DNA of 64,000 nt from Oikopleura dioica (taxonomy: Eukaryota > Chordata > Appendicularia > Copelata > Oikopleuridae), in NCBI GenBank assembly GCA_907165135.1, contig OU015567.1:1803001-1867000 (forward strand), given 5' to 3'. Numbering within the stretch: position 1 is the stretch's first letter; the number at the start of each line of letters is the position of its first letter. The translations under genes were made by a program, and so were the position numbers. A model generated the notes under the pieces. That model was not told the origin of the DNA. It searched no databases and saw only the letters and a program-made list of their open reading frames with translations. Positions 23,122 through 34,036 of the stretch are shown piece by piece.

Positions 23122-24433
23122 ATGTCGAAAAATTTAAAAACGCGCAGCTAAAATGATATAACTTCTTATAGTCGGGTGGAAAATACACCGGCATCGACCC
23201 GAAAAAATTTTTGTCATCAAATTTACGAGGCATTTCTGAAGCTGTGCAAACAGAAACTGCAAAAAATGTTATTGTCAAAGGATTTCTTCTCCCTTTCCCT
23301 GGGAACATTGATGAAATACGAGAAGAAGCAAAAACCTTGAAGAGTTTTCGTAAAAATGAGGCTTGACATCAAACCGGTGTTAATGCTCCTTTTTATTTTA
23401 AGAACACCGTAATATTGTCAAATTCATTGAATTTATTGACGAACATCGGCCAGCATGGGCACAAGTCAATATGTGTTTCATAATTATGGAAAAATGCGGC
23501 GCAGGGAGCTTGGTTGATTGGATTTCTGAGAAGAAACAAGCAAAGGAAAAAACTTCGATAATGGAAGCAACCATCATTGGAGCACAACTAGTCTCTGCCT
23601 TAGGATATGTTCACGAGCAAGGGCAAATTCACCTAGACATGAAACCAGCAAATGTTTTTATGATGGAAGATCAGTTAACAGTAAAAAATATATTTTATGT
23701 TTGATATTACTTTTTAATAGCTTAAATTGGGAGATTTCGGGACGACGAGAGAATTTAAGGCATTTGCTGAAACAATAACAGCATCAAATTCGTCGACAGA
23801 AGGTGTTTTAACGCATACGCCGTGTTATGGAACAGCCGAGCTATATAAAAATGAGAAGGTCCTATTGTCTCCTCGGATCGATATTTGGGGCTTTGGTCTA
23901 ATCTTACAAGAAGTCATTACCCTTGAACATGCTTTCGGAAGGGTCAAAAACGTACCTACAGATCATTATGACGAGATAAGTTATCTTTTACATGATTCAA
24001 TATATTAAAAATCTGTCAAGTTTTCAATATCCGTAACGATAAACGAACAAAGCTCTCTTCAATATTTGGATCGAATCATAAATTTGATAAATTTGAAGTT
24101 CTTCTGTCCAAATGTCTTAACGCTGAAAAGCATAGAAGACCAAAAGATGCAACAAGATTGATGAGCGAGGAAATTTTCTCGTCATTTTTGACCGCGAACA
24201 ATAATCAAGAAGAAAAATTGAAGAAAACGATCAATAACCGCAGTCAAATTTGTGAGCCTACAAATGAAAAACAATCAGAGGACATGACAAAATGGACTCT
24301 TGCTAAACTCAACAATTTTATCAATACAAATCAAGACGTTAAAATGATGAGGAAATGCAGGGAAGAGATAACCCGAAGACTTTTCCTCCAAGGATTGGCA
24401 AAAAGCCCTGAGAGAGTTAATTTTTCATTATGA
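23122..24433 (+). CDS. Divergent serine/threonine protein kinase
   Basis: Kinase domain rebuilt from exons 23172-23329, 23402-23680, 23721 to about 23979, and 24027-24433. The short first exon at 23122 (MSKNLKTR) and its splice are tentative. Motifs: TAKNVIVKGF (ATP-binding Lys), FQHRNIVKFIEF, IHLDMKPANVF (catalytic Asp kept, but HRD is HLD), LGDFGT, CYGTAEL in place of the usual APE segment, DIWGFGLIL, and CLNAEKHRRPKDA for the last subdomain. A charged C-terminal extension follows. The Arg-to-Leu change removes the usual contact with a phosphorylated activation loop, so activation may be phosphorylation-independent. The subfamily is unclear, perhaps nearest the NEK type. Confidence 0.7.
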
Positions 24434-24448
24434 AGTCTTTTAAATAAC

Positions 24449-24843
24449 AGTTGGTTTCCGAATTTCCGGAGTCCGAATCTGGACATTTTTAAGATTTTAA
24501 GGCATCTTAGTGGGACAATTCAAAATCGACCATTGTCCAAATTTCCGGACTTTTTTTCAAATTTTATTCATAAGCCATCATTTTCTCTAATTTAAAAAAT
24601 CACGGTTAAATTAATTTCTTTTTTTAGGCGCAAGCTGAGCTTGTTCGCGAGGTTGAAGAAAGGGAGTAAAAGTAAGAGTTATTTAGTGGTTTTTCTTACA
24701 TAATCTCTTTGTATTGAGCCCGTACCAACGCTGTTTAAGAACACTTGGTGGGACATACAATTTTTTCCGGTGACCCAAATTTCCGGACATTTTCTCGGAA
24801 ATCAGGGGACAAAATTAGTCCGGAAATTAGGAAACCAACTGTA
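24449..24843. mobile_element. Mariner-like MITE, 395 bp
   Basis: The ends are inverted repeats: ACAGTTGGTTTCCGAATTTC on the left, and on the right the reverse complement of AAATTAGGAAACCAACTGT. About 23 of 24 positions match. The word ACAGT at the tip and TA beside the right end are typical of Tc1/mariner MITEs; the left flank is AA. No transposase ORF. Internal CCAAATTTCCGGAC words repeat the terminus. Confidence 0.65.
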
Positions 24844-24948
24844 GCTTACTTAAAGAATACATCGTCACCAAAAGAAACTGGTCTTCACCAAAGAGGCCCC
24901 CTTGCTCAATCAAAAACCCCGAGAAAACAGAGTTACTATAAGTTTCGT

Positions 24949-25215
24949 ATGGAGGGATCAACCAAAGACTTTTGGTATGCTCATTTTGATGGAGAATATG
25001 TAAAGCGACAAATTGAGACATATAGCCACAGTGACGCTGTTACCCTTATTCGCGGAAAAGACAATTCAGATTTATACAACTTGAGTCTTCAAGATACAGA
25101 TATAAAAATGTCAGTTGCTCTCATTTTCAAATATTATTTTAAATTCAGGAGACGGGGAGCTGAAATTTCTGAGGAAGAATTCGATGAAAAATGGAAATTA
25201 TATCACAAAAAATAA
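24949..25215 (+). CDS. Hypothetical small protein, 88 residues
   Basis: Starts MEGSTKDFWYAHFDGEYVKR and ends with a charged helix (EISEEEFDEKWKLYHKK). The frame is also open upstream into the MITE, so the true start may be spliced or repeat-derived. No signal peptide, membrane span or recognised domain. Its position between a kinase and a convergent gene gives no clue. Confidence 0.4.
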   Translation: MEGSTKDFWYAHFDGEYVKRQIETYSHSDAVTLIRGKDNSDLYNLSLQDTDIKMSVALIFKYYFKFRRRGAEISEEEFDEKWKLYHKK

Positions 25216-25414
25216 TTGCAATCCTGATCATTTTTCCGCTGATAAAATTATTCTCAGAAATACAGATTGACAATCTGGGATTGTGAATTTTGATTCAAAA
25301 AGAATTTTAACAGTGTATTCAATGTTAGTGATATGTATTTACAGGCGATAAGGCATTATAAAAGAAGGAGGTATATTTACTGTATCACAAGCTGTTCTGC
25401 ATTAAAGAATCTTC

Positions 25415-28400
25415 TTATCGTCTAATATTCATGGCTTTGATGAGTTCCGTGACGAGTTTTTCTCCCTTGTCATCAAGCGGGCTTCTGAGCATTTGTCGAA
25501 TGTAGTAAGACTCTGGGTTCATCAAGTCTTGGAGCATTTTTGAGGTCATTTCTTCTTTCTGCATTTCCTGAAATAAAAATTGTCTTTTTTTTCCAAAAAA
25601 GCAGAAGCTTACGTAAACTGATTCTTTTATTTCGCTCTTAAGTTGAGCTTGAAGAACGATGGATTCTACTTTCAATTGCTCCTGGACTTCTTTCTCGAGC
25701 ATCTTGAAGTCTAGTCTTTGTTGATGGCGCTCGGCAAGGAGCAAAGATTTAAGCTCTTCTACTTCTTTGCTTTGCTCTTCGATCTTAAAATTGATACGTT
25801 CAGTTCATTTCTAAAATTGCAAGGATGAAAACTTTATAAAATAAGTTCTTGGTCAAACCAATCGGTAATTTCCGTTGTACCGCGTTTTATAATCGCAAGG
25901 GTTTGATTATGAGCGAGAAGTGCTGTAGAGTGCGGCCTTCCGTTTCTATTAATATTCATCATGAAAATTAGTCAACATCAAACTACGAGGGAACATATTC
26001 TGTTCGAATATTCAAATCTATCCCTCTAAATTAAATTATTGCCCCTATATACCTATAATATGATGTATAAAATATGTTCATTTCATATCGAAATTTCGAT
26101 AATGCCCACTGATATCCACCTATATAACCGCAACCCATTTCAAATAGATTATTATTGATTTTTTTGAATTCCTTGTAACTTACAGGCTGTCAGCAAAATT
26201 CTCTTCTAAAAGTATTACCTTTCGATTTTGAGCGGCGATCAGATTTTGAATTTTTCCTTGTTGGATGATATTCTGGACTTCTTGCAGTGCCATCGTCTTT
26301 TTAACTCGCCCTATGTCTTCTGAAATATAGTTGTCGAGTGATTTGTTGTCCCAGGCCTCCAATTTTGCTTCAATTAACTGAAAAAATTTCTTTTTATAAA
26401 ATGAAAAGGCACGTTGTCTCACCTCAATTTCGTGAAGAACATCATCATGGCCAGTTTTCAACCCCTCTATGTCATCGTCATATCTATTTGGGTCAATGTC
26501 CTTTATTGGGTCAACTTCATCTTGAAGCTGTTGGATGGCTTGTTTGAGCTCTTCGATGTCATGGGCACTTTCAGAACTGAAGCTGCATCTGATTCCGACA
26601 ACAGACTCTGCAATTGCGCCGGGAATTGCTTTTGTCATGTTTTAAAATTAATCCCTAAAAAATTCTTGATTTGCTCTTTTTTCGATGTTTTTTCAAAACA
26701 GTCCTGAAATTCCTCGTGCCAGCGTGCTAGTATTATCATCGCTTAGACAACTCGTAGTCATGAGCGCACCGTTTCTACTGAATTGATCTTTCCTTCCATC
26801 ATCAATAAGTAGAATCGCCGATCTTGCGTTCTCCGCATTTGGGTCGATTTGAGCCTCGAAAGTTACTTTGAAAAATGAATTCAACGAAGTGTCTGGATTT
26901 GGAATGTCGGCGAGGCTGATGAATTCAGATTCAGTAATGGCTTCAATGTCTTGAACTCGGAACATTTGAATTGCTGGATTATCGACCTGAATTTTTTATT
27001 AAAAAACCCTTCTCTGCCCTCCCCTCTCGCGCTTTGGATCTTTAAAAAGGTGAGAAGAAAACCCAATAAAGGACCCGTTCTTGACGCGCAAATCCTTAAT
27101 CCATTTTTACGCTTGACTTTTAGACGTCGCGGCCATAATCTCATTCATAACACAAGATGCTGGGCAGATGCGATAAGCATAATAACGCTCTTAGTTGAAC
27201 TAGACTTCGCCCTCTTACATTTTTATGATAATTCTTACGTATCAACTGGCTGATTCAGACCTTGGCACTTAGAATCCAGCTCACTGCTACTGCCAAGTGG
27301 AGCTTTTCTAAAAAAATGCACGACAACAATTGTTATTCAGAGTTCAGCAGCTTGTACTACTCAAGTTCGAACTTTGAAGACAGTCTACGGACCAGAGACG
27401 ATTAACGAGACTTTACGCAACTCAAGTCCACGTACTTCTATGATGACGCAAATGCATATTAGAACACTGATTTTGTAGAAGAGACTGTAAAAGTTTTTCG
27501 CGAAATCCCCTCTAAAGACGCATCCCCGTAAATTATGAGTGTACCTGATTTTCAATAAATCGTTTTGACGCCTCTATATTTTCATCACCAATAATAATGA
27601 GCTGCAGCGATGACATAACGAAGAAACCTTCTATGTTCTCTGTCTGTAACTCGTGATGCGACAGAAACTGCGCGGTTATTTCTTCGATTTCAGCCTGAAA
27701 AAATACTTCGTTAGCAGAACTGTCTTTTTGGCAGTAAACTTGACGTCAATGTTCAACTTTTCTGTCAAACTGGTAGATTTGAAGATAGTTCTGATGAATG
27801 TGTCTATATTGTTTGAAATCAGAGGTTTTTCTCAAGATAAACGTCTGACGTTCTCGATTCAAGAAATTTCTGACACTGTCATGACTCATGAGTCAGCGAT
27901 CTTTTAAAACTCAATATGTTCGAGGTTAGAAACAACTCTTACACTGACAAATTACAGACTAAGCGCGTCAAATAACCACAACTAGTAATTTCGTTTGACT
28001 AGAATACATCAAATTCAGTTTTACTCACCGCTAGGTCTTCGACTTGTTGCTCTAGAATAGCGATTTCTTCTGAAGAAGGTGGATCGACTGGTTCTACTGT
28101 CGGTGGTTCTGTAGTTGGAGGTTCTGTTGTTGGAGGTTCATCTGTACATTCTCCATCAGGATAATCATAATTGCAACCCATGAATATCCTCGTGAAGCCA
28201 AGATCTTGATGGGAGCATACACACTGTATCGTTTTAGTTTCACCACTGTTTTGTGCTCAGACTTTATCCAATCGATTTAGTCAAAGCTTCATCATGGCTT
28301 AGTAAAAACAATCTGTTTAGGCGATGATGAGAACGTGTTGAAGTCAAGAGCGCATATGAGCATGTCAAGTGGCTAGGATAATTTACGGATTAAAAAAGGC

Positions 28401-28563
28401 TTCAAATTAGTAAAATATTTTCATCGTATCTTTTAATGACTGTTGCGAGCACGGTCCTGGTGCATGAGACTTGACATGTCTCGTCATCGTCAAAATCGCC
28501 GGTTGGTTTCGAACAGGAATCTGAAATTGTACCAAGGGGAATATCTGGAAGCGCCACACAGCC
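25415..28563 (-). CDS. Secreted protein with CCP-like module and coiled coils
   Basis: Eight minus-strand exons in matching phase: 28563-28431, 28255-28029, 27694-27545, 26986-26704, 26628-26423, 26377-26219, 25783-25613 and 25567-25415. The first two form a sushi/CCP-like Cys module (GCVALPDIPLGTISDSC, DDETCQVSC, IQCVCSHQDLG, FMGCNYDYPDGEC). A Pro/Thr linker of EPPTT repeats follows, and the rest is long charged helices (EELKQAIQQLQDEV, EEQSKEVEELKSLL) likely to form coiled coils. Introns 28256-28430 and 26629-26703 are GA-AG. The 5' end is missing and may lie further upstream, where minus-strand exons are suspected up to 30.5 kb. Extracellular assembly or matrix role is inferred. Confidence 0.6.
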
Positions 28564-30600
28564 CTAAAGAATAAGATAAATGACCATCGATGAGTGTACT
28601 GAATATTCCATTTTTAGAAAGCTCAAATTCTTGACTGATGACTACTGCTAAGAATGTTTTGAAAGAAGAATGTCCACGTTTCAAAACGGAAATTCTATTA
28701 AATTACCCTCCATTTTCCCCTAATAAAGGAAACTGCTTATACAACTTTGGGAGCGCTTTCTGTTGCCGTTTTCCTGGCTGACCATTGCTTCCAAACCTGA
28801 CATTCTTTGACGGTTATAAAAAGAGTGTCATAATTTGAGAAGCGATCAGATTAAACTTTGACGATTAAGCTGATCCTTGGTTTATTTCCGTAATCCTCCG
28901 TTTTAGAGCCATTGGGTTTTGAGTGCGTGAGGAAGGTCCATTATAGTATTATAACAGGATAATGTCATTTCCTTTTCAACTCATTTTTGGCATCAAAACT
29001 ACTCTTACCCATAACTTATGGGCCATAAGTCTTACTTATAAGTCTCCTTCCTCTTATATAACGAAAGAAAGAGTAGACATTGTGGCTTTTCTTTTGAAAT
29101 TGATTATTACTGAAATACAGAAAAATTCAGGGGTCGCTAGAGACAGATTTTTTCTGACGAAACACTTGTTTATGGTTACCCTTGCAAGGCCCCGAAGCTA
29201 TATCAATAAATTTTACCCGCGACATAGTCTTGCGTTTTTGGTATTTTCTGGTGCATTCTTTCGGGCTATACGATGACGGTCATCGCGTCCACTCAATCAT
29301 GGTAAATTACAGTCTTGATCTCCCGAGTTTTCAGCGCTAGAATCAAGTCAATCTATCAATGGAATAACATCCCATCTTGACGTATCTTTTTTGTCATTTC
29401 GGGAAACAACTCTCCATTCTTTGACAATCTTGGTAACATTCAATTTTCATAATTGAAAAAGTCTCCTTTTATAACTCATGTTTGGCCGTTTACGTGTACT
29501 TTTGATGTTAAGGGGCTCTTGAATTTAGAAACGTTGCGACGTAATGATTAGAGCCGAGGATGTTCCGATTTATGAGTGGCTCTTTATAGTTTATACTTGA
29601 CCTGTGGAATGGATTTTAAGGGTTGGTACAACAGTAAACCTAGCTTTCTGCCACTTATTTTCTCACAATTAGCCAGTAATTCCCTTATTTTGAATAAATT
29701 TATATACATTCAAAACGATTTTTGGTAGAATTAGTCATCTTTATGTATAAAAGTATCCGATTTTATTGTCAAAATTGTCAGAAAAATTGAAAATTTGAGC
29801 TTTTTTAAGAAATGTGTGAATTTCGTCAGCTATTTTACTCAAGAAAACCGCTGAAAACCTGCTGACAACGTGAGATTCAACATGTTTATACGGATGTCAA
29901 ACAATAACGTCATTTTTGAGTTCCAGAAAGAAGATCGAAAAGCCTAAAAAAACGGTATCTCCAACGAAATATGGGGATTAAATGAAACCGAGGCGACATT
30001 ACGAAACACGCCTCGGCATGTGATTATGGTCGAGATTTACCAAAAAACTTTAATTTGAAAACGAACCGGCGGTAGCCTTCCCTGGCCATATTTTATTCTC
30101 AGGAAAGAATTATTCAGTGGAACTTACGTTTTTGTTTTGACTGTTGAAGTTGACCGTCGTACTTGTTTTTGCTGTACTTCCATTTATTGAAGATGTCCTT
30201 GATTTTGCCTTCGAACTACTTGATGAAGGCAAAGCTCTTCCTTTTCAGGGATCGAGTTCTTTATCCTTTTGTATTTGAAAAAGATAGGATCGACAGACAG
30301 CAGTGGAGCCTGCAATTTTTTGAATTTAATATTGGATTAAGGCCAATCTACTTATTTCTCGAACCAGACCTGGGTGCGGCACTTTTGATACGTCGATTTC
30401 TTGTCCCTTTTTGTCTACAGGTGCAGTTTGACCAAGCGCCGCCAAGTACCATAATTTTTTGTACAGCATAGCTGTTTGACCTTTAAAATCGAGCATGAAA
30501 ATGAAGATAAAATATGATCTGATACAACTAATGGGTTTGCGACTAAGCATATTTGTAATAAAATAATCAATGATAACTAATCATCCCTATTTATTTGAGT
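28564..30600 (-). other. Mostly non-coding; suspected upstream exons of the CCP gene
   Basis: Most of 28.7-30.1 kb shows no exon chain. On the minus strand, 30215-30128 is open and flanked by an acceptor and a GTAAGT donor, coding KIKDIFNKWKYSKNKYDG. A segment near 30463-30370 can be read as GGAWSNCTCRQKGTRNRRIK, which resembles a thrombospondin type-1 repeat (W-S-x-C, C, R-x-R). I could not join either to the CCP exons. Confidence 0.25.
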
Positions 30601-31611
30601 ACGTACCATTTAAAAGGTATTGTTTATTCACTAACTATTGAATTAGAAAGCTCTGTCAGCTCAAGCTTGACAAAAAGGACATTCTTTCAAAAGCAGCGGA
30701 AATTCTTAAGCGCAGAAGTCACAGAAGAACTGCAGATTTCACCAACAACCCATCCCAATGAAAAAAAATCAAATGGAGCAGTTGTCAAATCAAAAAGAAA
30801 TATGATTTCTATTCAATAGCGTGTTAGAATCAATTTATCATATAAAAAACATTGAAAAATCGTTGATTAATTCTCCGAAAATTGGACGAAATCTAGATTA
30901 TCCGTGTTGTATTCCGTAATTATGAGTTGGCTTTTCAGACATTTCATGTTTTATGATGCAACAAGGTCCAACAAGCGATCCTAATCGTGGCAACTCCTTC
31001 AGCGAATGAGCGCGCGGTTTCATAACCTTTTAGAATGCCCTTTTTCTAAGAAAATTGAGCGTTTTCATTTCCGCAAACTTTATTCTTGTGGTTTCAGAAA
31101 ATTAGCAAATTCGACTTACAATTATTTTCTTTGAAATATTTCTTCTTTTATTTCTCTTTTTGTATTTTTCTCTAAAGCTATTTTATGAGAACTTATTCGT
31201 TTGTATGCCAAAAAAAGACTGGAATTTTGATCGAAAAGAAAAAAGTGCGATTTGTTTATTACTGGTTTTATTCAATCAACCATTTGCTCAATTTCTCGAG
31301 TCCTTAACGTGGCTCACTTTCAAGTTGCTACGTAAGAGATCCCGAAAGCTGAGCGAGGGCGCCCTTACGAGAACGCGCGGTTAGGTTCATGAAACACCTT
31401 CTATCAGCAAAAAGGACCATCTCTTACGTGCCAGCGCCACTGCTTCTTGAAAGTGTGCGTGCGAAGAACGTTGTGGCACATAACTCAAAATGAATTCATT
31501 CCAATTTTTGATTCTTAATTTCTGTAAAAATGGAAATATTAAACAAAAATTTCCAGGGGTCTAGATCAACTGTAACCAAAAACCATGAGTCAGTTTCTGA
31601 AAGCTTAAATT

Positions 31612-31790
31612 AATAACCGCGAAGCGGCTTTTTTAAAACGAAGCCGCGAAGCGGCTTCGCAAATATTACATTATTATCTATGAAATATTCTGGCGAAGCC
31701 GCATAGCGGCTTCGTTTTTGCAAAAAGCCGCTGCGCGGCTTTTCATTTTAGCTCTTTAAAACCTGACTCAGGTTTTCTACACAGGACTAC
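31612..31790. repeat. GCGGCTT palindromic element, copy 3
   Basis: Four hairpin-forming inverted words (for example GAAGCCGCGAAGCGGCTTC and GAAGCCGCATAGCGGCTTC) are spread over 130 bp. The element ends with CCTGACTCAGG, then TTTTCTACACAGG. The same terminal words recur in the 32.3 kb copy and around the element in the ONECUT intron. Confidence 0.65.
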
Positions 31791-32284
31791 TCGATTAATC
31801 AACCCGTTCTGCCCGTTGAAAATCAATATAAATTCGTGGAAAAATCATTGAATAAATAAAAACATGTTGAACAAGATGAAAGTCACGAGAGAACTTCCAA
31901 AAAGAACGGCCAAAAAGTAACGTGAGAGTTAATTATAGAGCCCCTAGAATCGAATATAATGTTCCACTTCTAGGTGTTGAGCGATTGACATTTTTGGATT
32001 TGATGCGCCTTTTTCTGATCGCGGATTAAATCCCGAGCTACGAATTTGGCGCTTGACCAACGAATACAAGTGCATCTGCCAAATTGTAAAAAAGGAATAA
32101 ATGAAGGGCTGTAATTATCGTATGTTTCATCGAAATTGAATTTCGAAGGATTTGTTCCTCGCGAAAACATAATGAGAATATTCGCACCTTTTTTGCTTTC
32201 CCATCTGCGCTACCCAAAATAAAGCAATATGGGTTTGGCAAAAATATCATGGAGTCCCATTCAGAGAATCCAGAGCTCGACAAA

Positions 32285-32470
32285 CGGTGAAGTAATCCTG
32301 AGTCAGGATTATAAAAAAAGCCGCAAAAACAGATAACTAGAAGTTAATTCTTCCTTTAATTTTTGAATTCTGGCGAAGCCGCTGTGCGGCTTCGATTTGA
32401 AAAAGCCGCAAAGCAGCTTAAGATTGCTAACCTTAACCCTAACCCTGATTCAGGTTTTCTACACAGGTTG
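32285..32470. repeat. GCGGCTT palindromic element, copy 4, with telomere-like run
   Basis: Starts with ATCCTGAGTCAGGATT, holds GAAGCCGCTGTGCGGCTTC and ends CTGATTCAGG plus TTTTCTACACAGG. A short AACCTTAACCCTAACCCT run (TTAGGG-type telomere repeat) lies at 32427-32444. Confidence 0.6.
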
Positions 32471-34036
32471 TCGAGCCTAGGGCAAAATTTTTCTGCCAAA
32501 AAATTAAGCCTTTGAAAATTGAAATTCCTGTTCTCGTCGAAAATAAATGTAAATTTGCACCATGTTGCGCGGTACTTGATAATTAATAAAAGAACAAAAA
32601 AGAGCGAGAGTTATGAAAAAATAAGGTCATTTGAGGTCCCTTTTGTCTGAGGCGGGAGAATCGAGTTTATAGCGCTCGAAATGAATTTAGATTTGATTAG
32701 TAAAATTTACGAGAGGAAGCGAAGAAAGCGATGGAAGGGTCAAGAGACAGTTTTCTTACGTCAGGTTCGTTACAGTAGTCGTGCAAACGTCTCGAATACG
32801 TTCGTCTGCTCTTTGAGATTTACATGAGTTCACAGGGTCAGAAAGGTCATTTACCATGAAGCAGGCATTTTTTATTGATTCTATTAAATAAATATATATT
32901 TATATTAAATATATTTATTCAATTGAAATATTTTAATTGAGTATTTTGAAGTAAGAAATAAGTAGGCCAAAATTCAAAACATCAATTTGTTTTTGTTTAA
33001 ACATGCTCTTATATGTACTTATAATTAGAAAATTCGGAGCGTACACACCCATCTCGAAACTCATGCGATATTTGTTCATAATGACCTTGCCGAAAAATCC
33101 AAAATCTGCTGACCCATTTTTTGTTTTATCGAAAGTCAAACTTATTGACTGTCTATACTTGGTAAGACTTGGGAAATTCTGGTTTGAGCCGCAAATATTA
33201 GTGACATCGCAGTAAGATTTTTGTTTTCAGTGTGTTCAAGAAAAGGAATAAAAAATAAAAGTAGGTAAAATAAGAGCTAGTAGGACCTGAAAATCAGCGA
33301 TTGAAACGAGTATGGTTTTTTGCTTTATCCCTCGCTTTCGAATCCATTTGTTAGAAGGGCAGAAGGAAGTCGCATCTTAGTCTTATTACAAGATACGGAG
33401 ATTTCCTTTTCAACTTTTGGTTTGTCGACAAAAACTACTGACTTTCAAGAAGTCGCAGGGTTTAGTTATATCAAATGATTATGGTACTCTATTCTCCGTG
33501 TAATCTGACAATGACTTCTCTAGTATCAAGAATTGTTATTCACAAATGGCTTTTAATTAATGATCAGGGATCGTATGTCTCCAGTTTTGACAGATCGACA
33601 GAACGTAGACATGAATAATAAAGGTTCTTTATTTTATTAAAACTGGCCCTTACTTATTTTTTACTTTGGCAAGATAAGAGAGGATAATTTTGCCCGTGGG
33701 AAAACCTGAAAAACTCCTTTGTTCAAAATTTTTATTATTTCATTTTTCCGTGTTTTTGCTCGAAATATCGTTCCGATCTCCCAGCCGAGATTCAGCGAAC
33801 AAAGAGTTTAAGAGGTTATGAACTTCACTATTTTTTCATGCGGCCGATTTAGTGTTCGTGATCCAATTCCTGCCTGTTACGAATTGTTACGCTAGAATAT
33901 GATAATCCAATTTATTTTAATATAAAAGTCCGTGAAAATCAAGTTTGGCCAAGTAAAAAACCGACTTTTTAGAATTTAAAAATTTCAAATTCAACATTTT
34001 TCAAATTAAGACGAAGCAAAACAAAAGCGTGAAAAG
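32471..34036. other. Intergenic, AT-rich
   Basis: No supported gene. A mixed-strand open stretch at 32933-33215 lacks splice signals and family signatures. The 3' part is the upstream region of the transporter gene. Confidence 0.4.

Noticed and set aside
28962..29276. 104-residue plus-strand ORF
   Set aside because: Low-complexity codon pattern, no splice signals, no domain words.
32038..32283. Minus-strand ORF with a signal-like MKHTIITALHLFLFYN start
   Set aside because: Stops after 30 codons from that ATG with no donor in phase; too little support.
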